Source: JAWLBR01 sp041687495 (GTDB lineage Bacteria; Bacillota; Limnochordia; DTU087; JAAYGB01). From it: a DNA stretch of 11,511 bases. The stretch is taken from assembly GCA_041687495.1 (NCBI GenBank), contig JAWLBR010000089.1, positions 1 through 11,511 on the forward strand, given 5' to 3'. Positions 6,683 through 11,511 of this stretch are shown piece after piece (positions within the stretch are counted from its first letter, which is position 1; the number at the start of each line of letters is the position of its first letter). The notes under the pieces were generated by a model. It was not told where the DNA came from and searched no databases. It saw nothing but the letters and a program-made list of their open reading frames with translations. The translations under genes and the position numbers were made by a program.

Positions 6683-8085
6683 AGGGTACGCGCTTGGAAA
6701 GAATCGCTCATTTGGCCCAGGGAGAACTGGTTCAAGGGGATGCCCAAGCCTTGGTACAAGGCATTAGTACTGACTCCCGAAGTGTAGGGCAGGGTCAGCT
6801 GTTTTTTGCTTTGTCCGGCGAGAGATTTGATGGACATGATTACGTGGTCGCCGCCGCGGCGGCGGGGGCCGTGGGCGTAGTCTGTGCCGAAAGCCAGTTG
6901 CATAGAATAAGGCGAGAGCTAACACAGGTCGGGCACGATGGGACTGCCATTATAGTGGTCAGGGACACCCTTGTGGGCTTGCAGTTACTGGCCAGTGGAT
7001 ACAGGGACCAGTTCTCCCCCGCAGTTGTGGGAGTGACTGGGAGTGTAGGGAAAACCACAACCAAAGACCTAACTGCAGGGGTTCTGTCTGCTAGATACAA
7101 GACTCTTAAGACGCAGGGCAACTTCAACAATGAGATTGGGCTACCGTTGACCCTGCTGCGCCTCAGTGATGAACACGAAGCTGCTGTAATGGAGATGGGG
7201 ATGCGGGGATCAGGCCAGATTGCAGCTCTTGCCCGGTTAGCCAAGCCCAGCGTGGGGATTGTCACCAATGTCCACCCTGTGCATGTTGAACTACTGGGGT
7301 CCCTAGAAGCCATTGCCCGGGCGAAATCCGAACTCATCACTGCTCTCCCCAGTAGTGGATGTGCCGTTCTGAATGGGGATGATCCCCTGGTGAGGAAGAT
7401 GGGAGAGCTGGCTCAGTGTCGAGTGCTTACGTTCGGAGCGGCTGCAGACAACGATCTGCAGATTCGAGACAATAGCTCCATGGGCTCACATGGGATCAAT
7501 GCGGTCTTTGCATATGGCGGGAAGGAGTACCAAGCTCATATTCCGATTCCTGGCAAGCATAATGCTCACAATGCAGCCGCTGCCGTACTGGCTGGTGTTG
7601 CCTGCGGACTGTCACTGCCGGAAGCCATCGGTGGTCTGAGTTCCTATGTCCCTTCAGGGATGCGCATGGAAGTGGCGCAATCGGAGTCTGGAACCGTTGT
7701 GATCAACGACGCATACAACGCTAATCCCGCCGCGATGAGGGCTGCCATTGATACGGCGGCACAGATGGCTCAAGGTAGACCGCTGTGGCTGATACTCGGA
7801 GATATGCTTGAGCTTGGTGAGATGTCGGAAGCTGCCCACGAAGAGTTGGGGCGGTATGTCGTCCAATACCACCCAGCTTGCCTATTAGCGGTGGGCCAGC
7901 ACGCGGGCGAAGTAATGCAGGGAGCCACCGAGGCAGGGATGCCGTCTGAGCAAGTCCTAACTGCAGCCAGTGCGGCTAAGGCGAAGGAGCTTTGTCTAGG
8001 CCTTCCTCGGCAGGGAGCAGTAATCTTGGTTAAGGGCTCTCGGGGAGTTGGTTTGGAGATAGTGGCACAGAGTTTGCAGGATTAG
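6679..8085 (+). CDS. murF: UDP-MurNAc-tripeptide-D-alanyl-D-alanine ligase MurF
   Basis: MurF joins D-Ala-D-Ala to the UDP-MurNAc tripeptide made by MurE, completing the pentapeptide in the cytoplasm. The protein has 468 residues, normal length, in the three-domain Mur ligase arrangement. The ATP loop is G121-S-V-G-K-T-T-T. It is followed by the MurF blocks QGNFNNEIGLPLTLL and MEMGMRGSGQIA, then TNVHPVHVELLGS, NDAYNANP (343-350) and ILGDMLELGE. The GTG start overlaps the murE stop as GTGA (6679-6682), with GAGGGAG at 6663-6669 as ribosome binding site, so translation is probably coupled to murE. Having murF directly behind murE is usual in clostridia and proteobacteria but not in B. subtilis, where murF lies elsewhere. 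Confidence 0.97.
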   Translation: MKGTRLERIAHLAQGELVQGDAQALVQGISTDSRSVGQGQLFFALSGERFDGHDYVVAAAAAGAVGVVCAESQLHRIRRELTQVGHDGTAIIVVRDTLVGLQLLASGYRDQFSPAVVGVTGSVGKTTTKDLTAGVLSARYKTLKTQGNFNNEIGLPLTLLRLSDEHEAAVMEMGMRGSGQIAALARLAKPSVGIVTNVHPVHVELLGSLEAIARAKSELITALPSSGCAVLNGDDPLVRKMGELAQCRVLTFGAAADNDLQIRDNSSMGSHGINAVFAYGGKEYQAHIPIPGKHNAHNAAAAVLAGVACGLSLPEAIGGLSSYVPSGMRMEVAQSESGTVVINDAYNANPAAMRAAIDTAAQMAQGRPLWLILGDMLELGEMSEAAHEELGRYVVQYHPACLLAVGQHAGEVMQGATEAGMPSEQVLTAASAAKAKELCLGLPRQGAVILVKGSRGVGLEIVAQSLQD

Positions 8086-8109
8086 TCGGTAGATCACTTT
8101 AGTTTTGGG

Positions 8110-8116
8110 GGAGGTG
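8110..8116 (+). promoter_or_regulatory. Ribosome binding site that sets the GTG start of mraY
   Basis: GGAGGTG ends 6 bases before the GTG at 8123. A TTG at 8105 in the same frame overlaps this site and so is unlikely to be the start. Confidence 0.75.
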
Positions 8117-8122
8117 CATCGT

Positions 8123-9094
8123 GTGGATCTTCGTACTGTGTATGCGGCAGTCACGGCTTTTCTCATTGCTCTAGCGTCTGGCCCGGTAGTAATTGCCTAT
8201 TTGCGCAAGCTTAAGTTTGGCCAGACGATTCGCACTGAAGGGCCTAAGGAGCATCTAAAAAAAACAGGCATCCCAACCATGGGTGGTGTTCTTATCATCC
8301 TTGCCACAACCTTGGCAGCCCTGCTCTTTCGGGGAGATAGTGACGCGGTGATATACGCCCTGTTGGCCACTGTCGGATATGGCTTGATTGGATTGATTGA
8401 CGATTTCATAATTGTCGTCAAGAAAAGATCCTTGGGCTTGCGGGCTCGGGATAAGCTTCTTGGTCAGATTGTCTTGGCAGTTCTGTTGGGGCTCTATATG
8501 TTGCAGGGAAGCCAGGGAACTGCAATTTACATACCCTTTACCAGAAGCATCCTGCAACCTCCAGCATGGTTATATCTCTTCCTTGTGGTTGGAGTTATGA
8601 CGGGGAGTGCTAACGCGGTAAATCTGACCGATGGATTGGATGGTTTAGCTGCCGGGAGCACGGCCATTGCGGCTGTTGCCTACGCCATTATCTGTCTAGC
8701 TCTAGGCCGCTGGGACCTTGCCATTTTTGCCGCGGCTATCGCCGGGGCTTGTCTAGGTTTTTCCTGGTACAACTCCCACCCTGCTCAGGTGTTCATGGGG
8801 GATACAGGCTCCTTGGGGTTAGGAGCGGCGTTGGGAGCCATTAGCATTCTCACGGGTACCCAGTTGTTCTTGGTTATCATCGGGGGGCTCTTTGTCATTG
8901 AGACTCTTTCGGTGATGATGCAAGTTACCTATTTCCGCTTGACAGGTGGGCGAAGGATCTTTCGGATGAGCCCGCTGCACCATCACTTTGAACTAGCCGG
9001 TTGGGCAGAGCCGAAGGTAGTCTTCCGCTTCTGGATGATTGGGTTTCTCTTTGCAATCTTGGGGCTTTTGGGATTACCAGCTATACTGCGGTAG
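8123..9094 (+). CDS. mraY: Phospho-N-acetylmuramoyl-pentapeptide-transferase MraY
   Basis: MraY is a polytopic membrane enzyme that transfers phospho-MurNAc-pentapeptide from UDP to undecaprenyl phosphate, making lipid I. From the GTG at 8123 it has 323 residues, very close to the usual length of about 324. About ten hydrophobic segments alternate with cytoplasmic loops carrying the family signatures: EHLKKTGIPTMGG, the aspartate pair D93-D94, N167-L-T-D-G-L-D173, HPAQVFMGDTGSLGLG, and the triple histidine H286-H287-H288 in the last cytoplasmic loop. D93-D94, the D170/D173 block and the histidine loop correspond to the known catalytic and Mg2+-binding region. The gene follows murF after 37 bases. 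In most clusters murD would come next, but here only 49 bases separate mraY from the SEDS gene. Confidence 0.97.
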   Translation: MDLRTVYAAVTAFLIALASGPVVIAYLRKLKFGQTIRTEGPKEHLKKTGIPTMGGVLIILATTLAALLFRGDSDAVIYALLATVGYGLIGLIDDFIIVVKKRSLGLRARDKLLGQIVLAVLLGLYMLQGSQGTAIYIPFTRSILQPPAWLYLFLVVGVMTGSANAVNLTDGLDGLAAGSTAIAAVAYAIICLALGRWDLAIFAAAIAGACLGFSWYNSHPAQVFMGDTGSLGLGAALGAISILTGTQLFLVIIGGLFVIETLSVMMQVTYFRLTGGRRIFRMSPLHHHFELAGWAEPKVVFRFWMIGFLFAILGLLGLPAILR

Positions 9095-9143
9095 TCTTCT
9101 AGTCCCTAGTTGGGTTCTAGGTAGGACAGCTGGGGGGGAGAGC

Positions 9144-10271
9144 ATGGCGGCCAAACAGACACAGGTCCCAGATCTTATGCTGTTTTTTGTTGTAATCTTG
9201 ATCTTGAGTATCGGTGTGGTCATGGTATTTAGCTCAAGTTCTGTTACCTCACTGCGGGAAACAGGTGATGCCTACCATTACCTCAAGCGGCAGTTGGTGG
9301 CGGTGGTCATCGGGCTGCTGGCCTTATTCCTAACTATGCGGATTGATTACGTCGTGTACAAGAGGACGGCCATCTTGGGCGTAGCCATATCCTATGTCCT
9401 CCTCATCTTGGTTCTAGTGGTGGGACGAGAGATCTACGGATCTAAGCGCTGGATTGACTTGGGTTTTATCAATCTGCAGCCATCGGAGTTGGCAAAGCTG
9501 GCATTGATCAACTTTGCCGCCGCCTATGCGTCCGTTCGCCGGGAAAAACTCAAGCTTTTTTGGAAAGGTTTTGTGCCCCCATTGGCTTTGGTGATGGTGG
9601 CCTTTGGCCTGATCATGCTTGAACCGGATTTTGGTACATCTGTAGCCGTGTTTGCTGATGTTATGATTGTTCTCTTTGCCGCCGGAGCCCGGATCGCCCA
9701 CTTTGCTCTCATTGCAGCGATGGGCGTCCCGGCCTTTGGAGTCATGGTGTACCTGGAGCCTTACCGCATGGAGCGGATCCTTGCTTTTCTTAATCCTTGG
9801 GCAGATCCGGCTGATTCGGGCTGGAACGTCATTCAATCCTTACTGGCCATTGGGTCGGGGGGCTTATTCGGGTTGGGCTTAGGTTCTGGCCGACAGAAGT
9901 ATTTCTATTTGCCAGAACAGCACACTGACTTTATCTTTGCGGTGCTAGCCGAAGAGTTGGGATTCATCGGAGCAGTTACTGTAGTTATACTGTTTGCCGC
10001 ATTTGTTTGGCGAGGGCTTCGCATTGCTTTGTATGCACCGGATCTGTATGGATCGTTACTGGCCGTGGGAATTACCGGGATGATTGGCCTGCAAGCACTG
10101 CTGAACATCGGTGTTGTCAGTGGTAGTTTGCCTGTGACGGGTATGACCCTTCCCTTACTGAGCTATGGCGGGTCGTCGCTGGTGATTACTTTGGCGGGTA
10201 TAGGTGTATTACTCAACATCTCGAGATCTTGTCGCTTGGATGCCCAGGCGCGTCGCTCTCATGCCGGTTAG
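9144..10271 (+). CDS. ftsW: SEDS-family peptidoglycan glycosyltransferase (FtsW/SpoVE)
   Basis: This is a polytopic membrane protein of the SEDS family, which polymerises lipid II into glycan strands together with a class B PBP. The 375-residue length and roughly ten hydrophobic segments fit. Family signatures are GSKRWIDLGFINLQPSELAK, LEPDFGTSVAV, GSGGLFGLGLGSGRQKYFYLPEQHTDFIFAVLAEELG (shown by key blocks) and the C-terminal PVTGMTLPLLSYGGSS. D262 in the HTD motif aligns with the catalytic aspartate known in FtsW/RodA. The ATG at 9144 is preferred over upstream in-frame codons because they lie inside or just past the end of mraY and because a G-rich site (9132-9140) precedes it. Family and gene order (next to murG) fit FtsW or the sporulation version SpoVE; sequence alone does not separate the two, and the likely PBP partner is the 2992-5109 product. 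Confidence 0.92.
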   Translation: MAAKQTQVPDLMLFFVVILILSIGVVMVFSSSSVTSLRETGDAYHYLKRQLVAVVIGLLALFLTMRIDYVVYKRTAILGVAISYVLLILVLVVGREIYGSKRWIDLGFINLQPSELAKLALINFAAAYASVRREKLKLFWKGFVPPLALVMVAFGLIMLEPDFGTSVAVFADVMIVLFAAGARIAHFALIAAMGVPAFGVMVYLEPYRMERILAFLNPWADPADSGWNVIQSLLAIGSGGLFGLGLGSGRQKYFYLPEQHTDFIFAVLAEELGFIGAVTVVILFAAFVWRGLRIALYAPDLYGSLLAVGITGMIGLQALLNIGVVSGSLPVTGMTLPLLSYGGSSLVITLAGIGVLLNISRSCRLDAQARRSHAG

Positions 10272-10318
10272 TCACAAGGCGGCTTGGTCTAAAGTGCTGG
10301 AATAGGAAGGGGATTACT

Positions 10319-11443
10319 ATGCGGATTCTCATCGCGGCTGGAGGTACAGGAGGACATATCTATCCAGGGCTAACCATAGCCGATGCCATTCGCAGCCGGT
10401 ACTCCGATGCGGAGATCGTGTTTGTTGGCTCTGATCGCGGCCTAGAGGGTGAACTAGTGCCAAGACATGGGTATCGGCTGGAGCAGATCCCCAGCGCCTA
10501 TCTAGAGCGAAAACTGTCACTGGCGGTGGTGCGCACCGCTTGGCGCAGTGGTCGGGGCACTCTGGCAGCAGTGAGTCTTCTTCGACAGTTTGCGCCTGAT
10601 CTGGTGGTAGGGACCGGTGGCTACGTCACGGGACCGGTGTTGTTGGGGGCTGCACTGCTGCGCAAGAAGATATTGATTCAGGAGCAAAATGCTTACCCAG
10701 GAATAACCAACCGCCTGGTCGCCCGCTGGGCAAGCGGGTTGGCGTTGGGATATGGTGAGGCTGCTGCGCTGCTGCGCTGCCGGGGCTTCGTCGAGGTGAC
10801 CGGTAATCCAATCAGATCAGATGTCACGTCGGTGACAAGGTTGGAAGGGGCTAGGCGGTTGGGGCTCGATTCAGCCAGGAGAACTCTGATTATCACTGGG
10901 GGAAGCCAAGGAGCCAGATCCATTAACCAGGCCGTAGAAGGGGCATCGGCTCAGCTGAAGGAACTCAAGGGCTGGCAAATTGTCCACGCCACTGGAAAGC
11001 GCCACTTTGGGTCAATTGCAGAGAGAGTATATCATGTTAATCCTGCAACAAATGAGCGAATCGTTGACGGGAATATGGTGATCGTACCTTACATTCACGA
11101 TATGCCCGCAGCCTACGGCTGCGCGGACCTGATGGTGAGCAGAGCGGGAGCCTTGAGTATCGCGGAAACGACAGCGCGGGGGGTTGCCGCAATCTACGTC
11201 CCGTTTCCATATGCCTCTGAGGATCATCAACGCAAGAATGCGGAAGTGATGGTCAAGGCCAAGGCGGCTGTCATGATCCTCGATGCAGAGCTGACCAAAG
11301 AACGTCTGTGGAGTGAGATCTCCAGCTTGGCGGAGGACTCGGCACGGCTGAACGCTATGGCCCAAGCGGCTAAGAACATGGGCAAGCCGGATGCAGTCAA
11401 AAGGATCGTCGGGTTGGTTGAACGCCTAATTCAGCATCCGTGA
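10319..11443 (+). CDS. murG: UDP-N-acetylglucosamine--lipid I GlcNAc transferase MurG
   Basis: MurG is a peripheral enzyme on the cytoplasmic face of the membrane that adds GlcNAc to lipid I to form lipid II. It has 374 residues, normal length, in the two-lobed GT-B fold. The N-terminal lobe carries G8-G-T-G-G-H-I-Y-P, the GTGGYVTGP loop and Q-E122-Q-N-A-Y-P-G. The C-terminal lobe carries GNPIR, G194-G-S-Q-G-A199 and the UDP-GlcNAc-binding region from S274-R-A-G-A-L through the ETTARG block to PFPYASEDHQRKNA. The ATG at 10319 is set by AGGAAGGGGA (10304-10313) and by the expected MRILIAAGGTGGH beginning. It is the last gene of the unit: a strong terminator starts 23 bases after its stop, so murB, murC or ftsQ, often found next, are not directly attached. 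Confidence 0.97.
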   Translation: MRILIAAGGTGGHIYPGLTIADAIRSRYSDAEIVFVGSDRGLEGELVPRHGYRLEQIPSAYLERKLSLAVVRTAWRSGRGTLAAVSLLRQFAPDLVVGTGGYVTGPVLLGAALLRKKILIQEQNAYPGITNRLVARWASGLALGYGEAAALLRCRGFVEVTGNPIRSDVTSVTRLEGARRLGLDSARRTLIITGGSQGARSINQAVEGASAQLKELKGWQIVHATGKRHFGSIAERVYHVNPATNERIVDGNMVIVPYIHDMPAAYGCADLMVSRAGALSIAETTARGVAAIYVPFPYASEDHQRKNAEVMVKAKAAVMILDAELTKERLWSEISSLAEDSARLNAMAQAAKNMGKPDAVKRIVGLVERLIQHP

Positions 11444-11465
11444 GATTGCAGCTCATCACGTCTCC

Positions 11466-11504
11466 AGATCTTTGGCCTACGGTTTAGGCCGAAGGTCTTT
11501 TTTT
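11466..11504 (+). terminator. Rho-independent terminator closing the dcw unit
   Basis: A 14-bp stem pairs 11466-11479 with 11485-11498, with two G-T wobble pairs and the 5-base loop CGGTT. Its inner half is the fully paired GGCCTA/TAGGCC. A run of seven T residues (11498-11504) follows directly. It lies 23 bases after the murG stop and should end transcription from the mraZ side. Confidence 0.92.
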
Positions 11505-11511
11505 GTCTAGG

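Noticed and set aside
6851..6862. GC-only 12-base palindrome (CCGCCGCGGCGG) in murF
   Set aside because: It is explained by a run of alanine codons in the AAAAAGAVGVV segment of MurF and is not linked to any regulatory context.
6840..7340. Long open frame on the - strand (166 codons) within murF
   Set aside because: It lies wholly inside a clearly conserved murF, shows low-complexity Ala/Pro/Ser/Thr-rich translation, and has no family resemblance I recognise. It is a shadow of codon use on the + strand.
1..11511. A previously undescribed system, mobile element, CRISPR array or RNA gene
   Set aside because: Every substantial coding stretch belongs to a recognised housekeeping family. No spaced direct-repeat array other than the MraZ boxes, no transposase, no terminal inverted repeats and no tRNA-like or rRNA-like sequence was seen.

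Overview
This window is the front part of a division and cell wall (dcw) cluster. It probably comes from a member of the Bacillota with a clostridial-type layout. The evidence for that is the order mraZ, rsmH, ftsL, PASTA-type penicillin-binding protein, murE, murF, mraY, SEDS protein, murG; murF directly behind murE; strong GGAGG-type ribosome binding sites paired with GTG and TTG starts; and a MurE with the DNPR signature of meso-diaminopimelate-adding enzymes. Base composition looks to be in the mid-50s percent GC by eye. The species cannot be named from this sequence, and whether it forms spores is not settled by it.

Layout: positions 2-781 hold the 3' part of a Nif3-like metal-binding protein gene, cut by the window edge. 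Positions 782-984 are the only sizeable non-coding gap. It holds a perfect hairpin, a rho-independent terminator that closes the nif3 unit, and an array of 10-bp-spaced AAGTGG repeats that look like binding sites for MraZ. From 985 to 11443 nine genes lie head to tail on the + strand with gaps of at most 82 bases: mraZ, rsmH, ftsL, spoVD/ftsI-like, murE, murF (overlapping murE by 4 bases), mraY, ftsW/spoVE-like and murG. A strong terminator at 11466-11504 closes the cluster. No gene is supported on the - strand.

How the genes work together: MraZ is the likely autoregulator. RsmH methylates 16S rRNA. MurE and MurF complete the cytoplasmic UDP-MurNAc-pentapeptide. MraY loads it onto undecaprenyl phosphate as lipid I, and MurG adds GlcNAc to give lipid II. 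The SEDS glycosyltransferase and its class B PBP polymerise and crosslink lipid II at the septum (or in the spore cortex), with FtsL as a divisome scaffold.

The main departures from the textbook cluster are the absence of murD between mraY and the SEDS gene, and the early terminator after murG, so murB, murC, ftsQ, ftsA and ftsZ are not part of this transcription unit. Otherwise this is a conserved housekeeping region. I see no mobile element, CRISPR array, RNA gene or sign of an undescribed system.
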